Translations under genes and position numbers: made by a program
NCBI GenBank assembly: GCA_934489735.1
Contig: CAKSSR010000002.1
Coordinates: 107,193-171,192, forward strand
DNA from: an uncultured Eubacteriales bacterium
GTDB taxonomy: Bacteria > Bacillota > Clostridia > Oscillospirales > Acutalibacteraceae
Reading direction: 5' to 3'
Length of the DNA: 64,000 nucleotides
The notes under the pieces: model-generated
What the model saw: the letters and a program-made list of their open reading frames with translations, nothing else
The model's database searches: none
Told to the model about the DNA's origin: nothing
Shown: positions 8,680-17,787 of the stretch, piece after piece
Numbering within the stretch: the first letter of the stretch is position 1
How the letters are laid out: each line of letters opens with the position of its first letter

Positions 8680-11600
8680 TCAATTATATCTTGCTTTCTT
8701 GCAACAAATATCCTTTACTTCTGGTAGCCGATATATATATTCTACAATCTGTTCTAAATCTTTTCCTATCAAATACTTTTCATTTTCTAAAGCTATCCTG
8801 TCAATTTCATCTTTATCCAATCTTTTCATATCTGATAGACAAGCATATGCCAAAGAATAAGCAAGACTTTTACCCTCTCTTCTTTTGATTGAATAAATAT
8901 TTGATATTTCTTCCAAACTTTCTTTACTTATTATTTCTTGATTTTCTGCCAAACTTGAATAGCAATATGCATAATGAAAGTCTTTTCCCTCTTTTGTCAT
9001 TTTAGTATAATGCATTGACATTACCATTGCTTTAAATGCATCTACTCTTTTATTAAATACTAAAAAGCTATAGTAATCCGCCTGTTCACATTTGTAACCA
9101 CTTCTTAAAATCTCTAAATATATCCTTGCTCTGGCCTCTGCTTCCTCTTGATACATCTTCTCATCGACGATCAAATGTGTGCAATATTCAGCATATGCAT
9201 GATTTTTGAACTTTTTCATCAATTCCTTATACGTCTTTATATGAGAATCAGTAATCCTGACATTACTTGCGCATGCATTGGCATAATAAAATGCAACATA
9301 ATCCTGCTCCCCTGCAATTATTCTCTGGTTATATATTCTTGCCACTTTATCTGCTCGTTCTTCAGACATATCAGGTTCTTCCGCTTTTAATATTGCATAA
9401 CAATCTGCATAAGCCTGACACTTGCCCTCTCTTAACTTACTTATATATATCTCTGTTTGCTTGCTTGCAATTTGTTCATTTATGCCTCTGCCTATAACCA
9501 ATTCGGTAAAATAATTTGAATAAAGTTGACCTTTTCCTAAATCCATCTTTTTGCTATACAATTCGGCCCTGGCATTTGCTATACTTTTGTCTAAGCCTTC
9601 ACATACAACTAGCTCTGCATAATAACTTGCATAACTGTTTCCTTTTTGTTCATAACCTACTTCATATTCATATATGCATGCTCGTTTTTCAGCCTCTTCC
9701 TGTCCAATCCCATCATATAATAATAAAGAATAATGATATGCATATTCTCTACTTTTTCCTTTTCCTATTTCCATATTATATATCATGGATACACATTCAG
9801 CCTTTTCTTCATTCATTCCTTCTTCAACTACGAATCCCGCATAAACCTTCATATATTCTTTTTCTTTTCCCTCTAATAATCCAGTCTCATACAATTCCAA
9901 TTCTTTTCTTATTTGCTCTTCACTTAAGTCTTTTTCTTGCAGCAATTCAATATATCTTTCAGCATATTCCTTACTCCTGCCGTCATTTCTCTCCTTGGTA
10001 TATATATAATAATAACTTTTAGCTCTTTCAGCTTCTATTCCTTTAATCAATAGTTCAATATAAAACCTAGAATACTCGTCACTCTTATTTATACTTCTCT
10101 CTTTATAATAAATCTCTGTATATGTTCTTGCCATCTGTTCTGAAAGTCCTACTTTATATATTAATTCAATTAGATACATTGCACAGCTCCTGGTTGGCCA
10201 TCTTTTTCTTATTTTTTCATAAAATGCAGATACTTTGCTTGCATCACGTGATCTAAATTTTAATTCCTCTGTTAAATAAACGTGACATTCGGCAAATGCC
10301 TCACTAAAATCTTGTTGTAATAGTATTTGTTCGTACTTCTGTGCCGACCTATCTGCTTTATCTTCTGAATATTCTCTTTCTGCTATCAGATAAGCATAAT
10401 GCTCTGCATAATACGATCCTTTATCTGTATTCTTGATCCTTGCCATTGTCTCAGAATATATTCTCGACTCTTCCATTGCAGTCTTTTCATCTAGTTTTTC
10501 ATCAACTATTAGATAAGCATATCTATCAGAATAATAGTCATTCCTGCCCTCTAGTATGCATTTTTGATAAATTTCAGCCTTTTCTGTAACTTTTGCTTCG
10601 TCTTCCTTAGCATGTTTAGCGCAATACCATGCATATTCATGACTTTTCCCTGAAATTCTCTTCTTCTCATATATCTCTGCTGATTGTTTTAAGAACTTCT
10701 CGCTAAAATATCCTGCTCCATAGAAATAAGAACAAAATTTTGCATAGTACTTACCATTACTGCTTATTCTATTTTCATACTCCTTTGCAATACATTCTGC
10801 TCTATATTCCTTTTCCCCTTCGTTTGCTACGAGTTTAGCATAATAGTCCGAGTAAATATTACTATGCCCTTTTATTATCTCTCTCTCATATATTCTTGTC
10901 CTAAGCTTAACTTTTTCTTCATCAAATCTATTTTTCATTAATTGATTGATATAATAATCTAAATAAATATTAGATCTATCGTCTGATAAGTCCTGAATAC
11001 AAATTTTTGCTTTGCTTGTCGCTTCTTTCTCGTCTAATCCTTTCAATGATCTAAATATAGCATAACATTTAGCATATAGCTCACTTTTACCAGCACTTAT
11101 TTCTCTTTCATAACTATTCATAAAGTCATTTATCTTGTCATCACTAATTCCTTTTGCTTTCATATACGTATATAACATAGAATATTCATGGCCTTTTCCT
11201 TTTTTCCTCATCAAATCATATGCCGCTGCTCCCTCAGCCATCATTTTTTTATCTATATTACAATTATAAGATAAAATAGCATAACAATTAGCATAACAAT
11301 TGCTCTTACCTTCTAATATTTTCTCTACAAATATGTCAGCTTTATGTCTTACCAGGCTCTCCGGTAGTTTTTTATTTGATAGCAGGTTGTCAACGTAATA
11401 CTTTACATATTCTTCATTTTCTCCAAATTCCATCTCTTTTGAATAAACCTCAGAGCCCTCTTCTATTTGACTTTCATTTAGATTCCCTTTCATCTTCGAA
11501 GTAGCATAATAGTCTGCATAATAGCAATCTTTACCTAACTTTACTTGTCTGATATATATATTCGTCTGAATTCTTGCCTCTTTCTCACTAAGTCCCCTGA

Positions 11601-13017
11601 CCCCTGTCAAAATAATATAATATCTGGCATAGATCTCTTCACTTCCGTTAAGCATTTCCTGCTTATATCGCTCTATTTGATGCCTCGCTTCTTCTTCATT
11701 CATGCCCATCTTTACATTTAGCTCGGCAAACAAGTCCGCTGTCTTAATATCTTTATATATTTCTAAGTTTTTCTTGCTTTTGGCTAAGTATTCTTTAACC
11801 AAAGCTGCACATTTGCTTGCATATTTCTTATTTCTGCCTTTTTTTATCAATTTTTCATATACTAATGCTTCTTGCTCTCTTATTTTTCTATCCATGCAGT
11901 TACTTGTAGTATAATATTCCGCATAAATCTCACTTTTTCCTGACTTTATTTCCTCCATATAAGTATTGGATAGAATTTCTGCTTCATATTCAGCCGTTCC
12001 TCTTCCTATTAATGTAGCATAGTAATCAGCCAAAACATAGTCGCCGCATTCATTTAACTTATTTATATATGTTTCTGCCAAACGTTTTGCCTGCTCTCGT
12101 TTAATTCCTTTCAATATTCTCAGATCAATATAATATCCTGAATAATTATTTTCTTGATCCTTCTCTATCCCATTTATTTTTATTTCCTCACAGCAGCGAT
12201 TTATCTTTGCTTCTAGTTTTTCTTTATCAATCTTTAAAATATAAGACAATTTGGCATAAGCGCGTGAAAACATGCAACTTTTTCCTTGCTTTATCTTACT
12301 TTCATATATCTTTGCTTGGTTGTCTAGCGACTTCCAGTCAATGTTTCCTTTTACATTTGCATCAGCATAGTATTCAGCATAATCTGTACTCTTGCCCTCT
12401 TTTAACTTTTGCTTGTATATATATAATTTCAGACTTACTAATTCCTCCGGTAACCCTGAGTTCATATATATCTTTTCATCTTGACAGTACTTATAGAACT
12501 TAACTCTATCTGATTCCGCTTTCTTATTATGATCTTCGGCATAAATTCTTGCTTCATTATCATTAAATTCTTTATGAACTATGCAAATAGCATAACAATC
12601 TGCATAATAATTATTCCTGCCGCTCTCTATCTCTTTGCAATACAGTTCCGCCTGTGACCTTGCTATACTTTCTTTTATATGTCTTTTAACTATTAAAATA
12701 GCATAATAGTCTGCATAAAGTTCTCCTTTTCCCTTTACTTCTTTTTCATATACAGCTGCTAACTTTCTTGCCTCATAATCATTTAAATCTCTATCAACCA
12801 TCAAATATGAGCAATACTTTGCATAACAATCGCTCTTGCCCTCTGATATAAATTTATTATAAAGTTCATCTTTTCTTCGTTCATTTCTGGAAATGTCTTC
12901 AGTTTGTATTTCAGATGTTATATTTTCTTTCTCTGTTGCAAACGCAGACATCCCAGAGATTACTATACTCAGTCCAATTACACATGTCGATGCTTTAATT
13001 AACTTACTTAATTTCAT
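8680..13017 (-). CDS. YADYYA-repeat secreted protein, 1445 aa
   Basis: The second largest member: a signal peptide (MKLSKLIKAST, hydrophobic core, SAFAT-EK) followed by about 37 tandem 37-residue repeats to the C-terminus. Repeats keep the tyrosine-rich helix (YADYYA, YAECYA, YSDYYA) and the second helix with E..AR..A. The C-terminal IYRLPEVKDICCKKARYN is basic but not clearly NLS-like. Start choice: an upstream ATG at 13041 would add MGMFRLFK, but the ATG at 13017 matches the MKLSKL start of the gene at 2520. Neither has a good Shine-Dalgarno sequence, unlike most of the family. The 5' leader contains a short CTTGC/GCAAG hairpin. Function unknown. Confidence 0.85.
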   Translation of the reverse strand: MKLSKLIKASTCVIGLSIVISGMSAFATEKENITSEIQTEDISRNERRKDELYNKFISEGKSDCYAKYCSYLMVDRDLNDYEARKLAAVYEKEVKGKGELYADYYAILIVKRHIKESIARSQAELYCKEIESGRNNYYADCYAICIVHKEFNDNEARIYAEDHNKKAESDRVKFYKYCQDEKIYMNSGLPEELVSLKLYIYKQKLKEGKSTDYAEYYADANVKGNIDWKSLDNQAKIYESKIKQGKSCMFSRAYAKLSYILKIDKEKLEAKINRCCEEIKINGIEKDQENNYSGYYIDLRILKGIKREQAKRLAETYINKLNECGDYVLADYYATLIGRGTAEYEAEILSNTYMEEIKSGKSEIYAEYYTTSNCMDRKIREQEALVYEKLIKKGRNKKYASKCAALVKEYLAKSKKNLEIYKDIKTADLFAELNVKMGMNEEEARHQIERYKQEMLNGSEEIYARYYIILTGVRGLSEKEARIQTNIYIRQVKLGKDCYYADYYATSKMKGNLNESQIEEGSEVYSKEMEFGENEEYVKYYVDNLLSNKKLPESLVRHKADIFVEKILEGKSNCYANCYAILSYNCNIDKKMMAEGAAAYDLMRKKGKGHEYSMLYTYMKAKGISDDKINDFMNSYEREISAGKSELYAKCYAIFRSLKGLDEKEATSKAKICIQDLSDDRSNIYLDYYINQLMKNRFDEEKVKLRTRIYEREIIKGHSNIYSDYYAKLVANEGEKEYRAECIAKEYENRISSNGKYYAKFCSYFYGAGYFSEKFLKQSAEIYEKKRISGKSHEYAWYCAKHAKEDEAKVTEKAEIYQKCILEGRNDYYSDRYAYLIVDEKLDEKTAMEESRIYSETMARIKNTDKGSYYAEHYAYLIAEREYSEDKADRSAQKYEQILLQQDFSEAFAECHVYLTEELKFRSRDASKVSAFYEKIRKRWPTRSCAMYLIELIYKVGLSEQMARTYTEIYYKERSINKSDEYSRFYIELLIKGIEAERAKSYYYIYTKERNDGRSKEYAERYIELLQEKDLSEEQIRKELELYETGLLEGKEKEYMKVYAGFVVEEGMNEEKAECVSMIYNMEIGKGKSREYAYHYSLLLYDGIGQEEAEKRACIYEYEVGYEQKGNSYASYYAELVVCEGLDKSIANARAELYSKKMDLGKGQLYSNYFTELVIGRGINEQIASKQTEIYISKLREGKCQAYADCYAILKAEEPDMSEERADKVARIYNQRIIAGEQDYVAFYYANACASNVRITDSHIKTYKELMKKFKNHAYAEYCTHLIVDEKMYQEEAEARARIYLEILRSGYKCEQADYYSFLVFNKRVDAFKAMVMSMHYTKMTKEGKDFHYAYCYSSLAENQEIISKESLEEISNIYSIKRREGKSLAYSLAYACLSDMKRLDKDEIDRIALENEKYLIGKDLEQIVEYIYRLPEVKDICCKKARYN

Positions 13018-13116
13018 TTTAAATAAACGAAACATTCCCATAGCTTAAAAAAACGTTGGGAAATTTCGCCCTTGCCTAAAGCAAGCCTCCCTCTCTTATT
13101 AAATTCTTTCTATTTC

Positions 13117-14253
13117 TTACTTTCTATACTTCTTGATAGTAAATTTTAATACAGCCTTCGCATAGTAGTCAGCATATGCATGACTTTTACCATTTCTTCT
13201 TTCGGCTTCGTAAATTGTTGCTAACATAGACGCTTTAAATGCATCCATTTTGTTGTCCACTATTAGATTCACGTAATAAGTCCAATATATTCTGTCATTT
13301 CCTCCTTTATAATGCTCATACAGCGCTGCTTTTTCCTCTGCTTTCGGATCATTTCTAACCTTAGCACTTGCATAAAAGTCAGAATAGTCATAGCTTTTAC
13401 TTTCTTCGACATGCTTGCTAAAAAATATTTCAGTCTGTCTATCTGCTATTCTTCTATCAATCTTCCTATTCATTACAAGTTCTGTATAGTAGTTTGATAT
13501 TCTCTCTGCATCGCTATACGAATCAAAACTAATAAGTCCATTGTTATAAGACATCACATAAGCTTCAAAGTCACCAGACATTTTGCTATTTCTCAATCTA
13601 CTATATATATCAGATTTAAGTTCAGCAAACTCTTTCGTCACTTTATCCTTTACTATTGAATATGCATAGCAATCTGCGTAAAAGTCTTCTTTACCTTCCC
13701 TTCTCTTTTCTGAATACAACTCAGCCATTTTTCTTTTCTCCAACTCATCGTCTACTATTCGTCCCAATCCCACCCATAAGGAATTTATTGATAATGTTTT
13801 TGGATGAGTTAAATTTGCATAATATTTTGCATAATATTTATCTCTGCCAGCTTCCAATTCTTCATTATATTTTTCATAAAGTATATCTGCATTACGTCTT
13901 GCTATTCCTTTATTCTTCTCGCCTTTCCACACGCAGGTACAGAAGATAGCATAGTAATCAGCATATACTTTATCTTTTCCATCTTTTAGTTCTTTTTCAT
14001 AGACCTCTGCCAGTTCCCTCGCAGTATCCTCTGAAATTTTCCTATTCTCTATCAAAAAAGCATAATATTCTGCATATTCTTGGCTTTTGCCACTTGTTCT
14101 CTTTTCATCATAAATTTTCTTTTTGTTATTATAGGTCTTAACAATTTCCACTGGTTTCTTATCTTTATCACACTTTTGCTCCATTGCAAAGGCTGATAGT
14201 CCAGAAATTGCAGTTCCTAAACAAATCATACAAATCAATTTTTTAAAATTCAT
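13117..14253 (-). CDS. YADYYA-repeat secreted protein, 378 aa (shortest complete member)
   Basis: A short signal peptide (MNFKKLICMICLG, then SAFAM-EQ) precedes about nine repeats. Clear units include KRTSGKSQEYAEYYAFL near residue 55 and ERRNGKSHAYADYYAK near the C-terminus. Two units in the middle are broken by insertions (HPKTLSINSLWVG; MSGDFEAYVMSYNNG). The protein stops right after a tyrosine-rich helix with a basic end, IKKYRK. GGGGAG four bases before the ATG supports the start. An extended -10 candidate lies at 14290-14298. With so few repeats it would be the simplest member for structural work. Secretion is predicted from the signal peptide; function unknown. Confidence 0.85.
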   Translation of the reverse strand: MNFKKLICMICLGTAISGLSAFAMEQKCDKDKKPVEIVKTYNNKKKIYDEKRTSGKSQEYAEYYAFLIENRKISEDTARELAEVYEKELKDGKDKVYADYYAIFCTCVWKGEKNKGIARRNADILYEKYNEELEAGRDKYYAKYYANLTHPKTLSINSLWVGLGRIVDDELEKRKMAELYSEKRREGKEDFYADCYAYSIVKDKVTKEFAELKSDIYSRLRNSKMSGDFEAYVMSYNNGLISFDSYSDAERISNYYTELVMNRKIDRRIADRQTEIFFSKHVEESKSYDYSDFYASAKVRNDPKAEEKAALYEHYKGGNDRIYWTYYVNLIVDNKMDAFKASMLATIYEAERRNGKSHAYADYYAKAVLKFTIKKYRK

Positions 14254-14289
14254 TATTCTCCCCGCTCCAAAATTTAATCTTCTTCTTTC

Positions 14290-14298
14290 ATTTTAGCA
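14290..14298 (-). promoter_or_regulatory. Extended -10 promoter candidate (TGCTAAAAT)
   Basis: TGC-TAAAAT lies about 37 bases upstream of the start at 14253. It fits the TGn extended -10 pattern seen at 5621, 19434 and 28698. Confidence 0.4.
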
Positions 14299-14395
14299 TA
14301 TTTACGTCTTTTTTTTATTAATTTAATCAAAATTTAATAATAAACATCTCTTTGAACATATTTAATGGCAGTCAAGTTGTTATGTTATATATATC

Positions 14396-14578
14396 TTACA
14401 AAATATTTTTCAATTCTATTATCTCTTTTTCGATCGTATTTAAAAAATAATCTGCATATATCTTACTTTTTCCTTTTTTATTTACAAAATTTGAATAATA
14501 TATATCGAAACTCATCCACTTCTTCTTATCAATTTTATCACCACTGGGTTCCGTTGCAAATATTATTCCTATTGTCAT
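14396..14578 (-). pseudogene. Single-repeat remnant of a YADYYA-repeat gene
   Basis: A 60-codon frame begins MTIGIIFATEPSG and contains one recognisable repeat (NKKGKSKIYADYF). The FATE motif is the signal-peptide cleavage region of full-length members, but the n-region and most of the hydrophobic core are missing. The GGGAGG lies only one base from the ATG, too close for normal initiation. I read it as the leftover of a collapsed repeat gene: leader end plus one repeat, with the rest lost by deletion. It could instead be a translated mini-protein. It sits between two intact members, where a deletion by recombination between repeats would leave such a scar. Confidence 0.6.
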
Positions 14579-14603
14579 TCCTCCCAAAATATCTAAAAAT
14601 CTT

Positions 14604-14656
14604 AATAAAAAATAATAATCGCAATCAATCTAGTAAAATTAATCTCGATTATTATT
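14604..14656 (-). terminator. Intrinsic terminator of the 469-residue repeat gene
   Basis: Perfect 11-base arms AATAATAATCG (14611-14621) and CGATTATTATT (14646-14656) flank a 24-base loop. On the minus strand a T-rich run (TTTTTATTAAG) follows, directly after the gene ending at 14664. Confidence 0.6.
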
Positions 14657-14663
14657 GATTTTT

Positions 14664-16073
14664 TTAAGTTTTGCTTAAACTTTCTACATATTTTTCTGTC
14701 TTTTCCCTTGCTTCACTTTCCTTCATACTGATAAATGTTACAAAGTTAGCATAATAGTCTGCATAAACTTTACTTTTGCCTGATATTATCTCTCTTTCAT
14801 ATACTTTTGATTGAGCTCTTGATACATCCATATTTTGATTCCTATCAACTATCAAATTAGCATAATACATTGCATAAATGTCGCTTCTGTTATTCAATTT
14901 TTCTCTCTCATAAATATCTGCCTTAGCTTTTGCTTTCCCTGCATCTTCTTTATAATCCAATATCAAGTCTGCGTAGTGACTTGCATATGTGCGACTTTTT
15001 CCATTAGTTCTCTCCCTTTCGTATACGTGAGCGTGGGCCTTTGCTGAAATTTCATCAATTTTTCTATTCACTTTCAAATTTGCATAATATTCTGCATAAT
15101 AATGGCTTTTCCCCAGTTCCCTTTCTCTTGAATATATACTAGCATATAATCTTGCTGCTTTTAAATCCATTCTCATACAGCATACTGCTATTGAATAACA
15201 GTCTGCATACCAATGTGTCTTGCCTGACGCTATTGCCTTTGAATATACATCCATTAAAGTTCTTATTCCTTTTTCATCTGGATTATCAATTTCTGTCAAT
15301 AATGCATACCAGTCGGCATAGTCATGATTCCTGCCTGACATAATTTCCCTCTCATACGTCTGTGCTCTTCTTGCAGCCACCTTCAGATCGGTATAATTAT
15401 TATTTACTATTAATTTTGAATAATAATCTGCATATATTTCGCCCTTGCCAGTCTTTCTTTCAATGCAATAAATCTTTGCCCTAGCCCTTGCTTCTCTCTC
15501 ATCGACTTTAAAAACTGCTACTAATCTTGAATAATATTCTGAATAAAACTTATGATTTCCTTTCATAACCTCACATTCATACAATTCAGCCTTAGCTCTT
15601 GAATCCTTTTCATTGACTCCTGTCGATATTGAATAAGCATATGCATCCGCATAATAAAAATTTCTGCCTTCTTTTATCTCTTTTTCAAATATTCTGGATC
15701 TTTCTTTGATATTATTAGTTTCATTTAACATACCTACAGATGCATAGCAGTCCGCGTAAACATGACTTTTGCCTTTTTCTCTTTCATATTCGTAAATTGT
15801 AGCCTGCATTTTAGCCCTGCGCTTAGACATTTTCTTTTTTACTATCAGTCTCGCATAATATTTTGAATATATATCGCTTCTCCCCATAGTTTTCTCTTTT
15901 TCATAAACCCTTCTTAGTTTATTTCGTTCATGCATAAAACATTTCATCTTATTATCTATGCCTGTTAAAACATCTTTATTTGTTATTGCAAGCGTCTGGC
16001 TAGTGCATAAAAATGTCGTACTAAGACATAACAAACATATTGATGTGCTTATAGATCTTAACAAATTCTTCAT
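14664..16073 (-). CDS. YADYYA-repeat secreted protein, 469 aa
   Basis: Signal peptide MKNLLRSISTS plus a cysteine-rich hydrophobic core ending near TLAIT-NK, then about eleven or twelve very regular 37-residue repeats. A typical unit is YEREIMSGRNHDYADWYALL followed by E..AR..A. Repeats here are closer to consensus than in the gene at 286, which suggests recent amplification or homogenisation. I chose the ATG at 16073, since the upstream TTG overlaps the GGGAGG ribosome binding site (four bases before the ATG). Only 25 bases separate it from the upstream gene (stop at 16099), so the two probably form an operon ending at the terminator 14604-14656. No anchor; function unknown. Confidence 0.87.
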   Translation of the reverse strand: MKNLLRSISTSICLLCLSTTFLCTSQTLAITNKDVLTGIDNKMKCFMHERNKLRRVYEKEKTMGRSDIYSKYYARLIVKKKMSKRRAKMQATIYEYEREKGKSHVYADCYASVGMLNETNNIKERSRIFEKEIKEGRNFYYADAYAYSISTGVNEKDSRAKAELYECEVMKGNHKFYSEYYSRLVAVFKVDEREARARAKIYCIERKTGKGEIYADYYSKLIVNNNYTDLKVAARRAQTYEREIMSGRNHDYADWYALLTEIDNPDEKGIRTLMDVYSKAIASGKTHWYADCYSIAVCCMRMDLKAARLYASIYSRERELGKSHYYAEYYANLKVNRKIDEISAKAHAHVYERERTNGKSRTYASHYADLILDYKEDAGKAKAKADIYEREKLNNRSDIYAMYYANLIVDRNQNMDVSRAQSKVYEREIISGKSKVYADYYANFVTFISMKESEAREKTEKYVESLSKT

Positions 16074-16098
16074 AAATCCTCCCAAAAAAATAATAATT

Positions 16099-17694
16099 TC
16101 AATAATGCATAATCAGTTTAGTAAAATAGTCTGCATAAATGTGACTCTTTCCTTTTCTTCTCTCTGCATCATATAAATCGGATATAAATTCTGCTTTAAG
16201 TTTACTTATCTTTTTATTTACTATCAAATTTGAATAATAAGCTGAGTAAAAATGACTTTTCCCATTTGTTCTTTCCTGCTCATAAACATATGCCCGTTCT
16301 CTGGCATTTGCTTCATCTTTGATGCCATTTACTACTAAATGCGAATAATAATCTGAAAATATGTAGTCATTACCTTTTGCTCTTTCCTTTATATATAATT
16401 CTGCTTGAGCTCTTGCCTTTGACTCTTCCACTTTTCTAATTGATCTCAAAATTGCATAATATTCTGAATAATTATGGCTCCTATTTCTATTTCTTTCTTG
16501 ATCATATATTTCAGCTATAGACCTTGCCACATCAGAATTAAACTTCATTACAACCATCGAAATAGCGTAGCAATCCGAATATGAAAAGCTCTTACCTGTA
16601 CTCTTTTCTTTTTCATATATTTCTGTCATTACTCTTGCCTTCTCTTCGCATTCTTTCCTACAAACTCTTAATACTGAATAATAATCTGCATAAATATAGC
16701 TCTTGCCATCATTTCTTTCTTTTGCATACATGTCTGAAATTTCTCTCATTTCTTTTTCATTCATGTATCCATCCACTACTAAATTCGAATAATAGTCTGC
16801 ATAATAATGACCTTTTCCTTTTTTTCTTTCCTCTTCATATACTTTTGCTTGCAATCTTGCTTCTTTTTTTTCCATTTCCTTTTCAATTATTAAATCCGCA
16901 TAGTAACTTGCATAACGATGAGTCTTGCCTTTATTTCTTTCTCTTTCATATATTATAGTCTGTTTCCTAGCAATATGTCCATTAACTTTCCTGCATACTA
17001 CTAAATCTGCATAATAATTTGCATAAAGGTTGCTTCTGCCGTCTATTAGTTCCTTTTCGTAAGTATCAGCCAACAATCTTGCTTTTTCTATATCCATTTT
17101 TCTACTTACGACCAATTCTGCGCAATAATTTGCATTACAATAGCTTTTCCCTGACTCCAGTTCTTCAATATATACTTCCGTTTGCATTCTCGCTTGATTC
17201 TCGTCCGATTTCTTATCCACTATCAGTTCAGCATAATAATCTGCATAATCGTGATCTTTTCCTGCTCTCATCTCTTTATCATATACTTTTGCTAATTCTC
17301 TCGCTTCTTCTTCATTCGTATCAGTTTCAACAGATAAATGTGCATAATAATTAGAATAATAATGTCCTTTGTCAGCTTTCATCTCTCGTTCATAAATTTC
17401 TGCTAATTTTCTTACTTCTTTTTCATCTAGTTCATTTTCCGCCATTAAAATTGAGTAATAATCTGCATAAATGTGACTTTTCCCTGCACTTATTTCCTTT
17501 TTATATAATTCAGATTGAAATTTTATTATATCCAATTCCATTTTTTCATTCATCATTATATCACGATATTCCTCAGAACAATAATTCATTATGTCATCGT
17601 CACTCGTATCTTCTGTAGCCAATGCATGTGATATCAAAATCGTGCTCAATACTAGCAGACAATATGAGACTTTTATTAATTGATTCAATCCCAT
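16099..17694 (-). CDS. YADYYA-repeat secreted protein, 531 aa (consensus-like, 13 repeats)
   Basis: The clearest example of the family. After the signal peptide (MGLNQLIKVSY, core, HALAT-ED) and a short acidic linker come twelve full 37-residue repeats and a thirteenth that ends the protein. Aligned units give [IVL]YE+E...GKSH.YADYYA.LIV......E.KAR..AE. The exact 37-residue spacing means a 111-base DNA period. The constant Y, E, GK[ST], Y[AS], YY and AR positions fit a two-helix unit with a Gly-Lys-Ser turn. I placed the start at the ATG at 17694; the GTG three codons upstream lies in the GGAG ribosome binding site. Possible operon with the gene ending at 14664. Biochemical role unknown. Confidence 0.88.
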   Translation of the reverse strand: MGLNQLIKVSYCLLVLSTILISHALATEDTSDDDIMNYCSEEYRDIMMNEKMELDIIKFQSELYKKEISAGKSHIYADYYSILMAENELDEKEVRKLAEIYEREMKADKGHYYSNYYAHLSVETDTNEEEARELAKVYDKEMRAGKDHDYADYYAELIVDKKSDENQARMQTEVYIEELESGKSYCNANYCAELVVSRKMDIEKARLLADTYEKELIDGRSNLYANYYADLVVCRKVNGHIARKQTIIYERERNKGKTHRYASYYADLIIEKEMEKKEARLQAKVYEEERKKGKGHYYADYYSNLVVDGYMNEKEMREISDMYAKERNDGKSYIYADYYSVLRVCRKECEEKARVMTEIYEKEKSTGKSFSYSDCYAISMVVMKFNSDVARSIAEIYDQERNRNRSHNYSEYYAILRSIRKVEESKARAQAELYIKERAKGNDYIFSDYYSHLVVNGIKDEANARERAYVYEQERTNGKSHFYSAYYSNLIVNKKISKLKAEFISDLYDAERRKGKSHIYADYFTKLIMHY

Positions 17695-17722
17695 CAAATT
17701 CACTCCAAGTTTTTATATCCGA

Positions 17723-17758
17723 TGATCGAAAATAATTAAAATTAGTTACTTCCGATCA
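17723..17758 (-). terminator. Imperfect hairpin between two repeat genes
   Basis: TGATCG and CGATCA arms with imperfect inner AT pairing lie 29 bases downstream of the gene ending at 17788. No U tract follows, so its role is uncertain. Confidence 0.35.
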
Positions 17759-17787
17759 CCTTATATCAGTCTAAATACATTCCCTCA

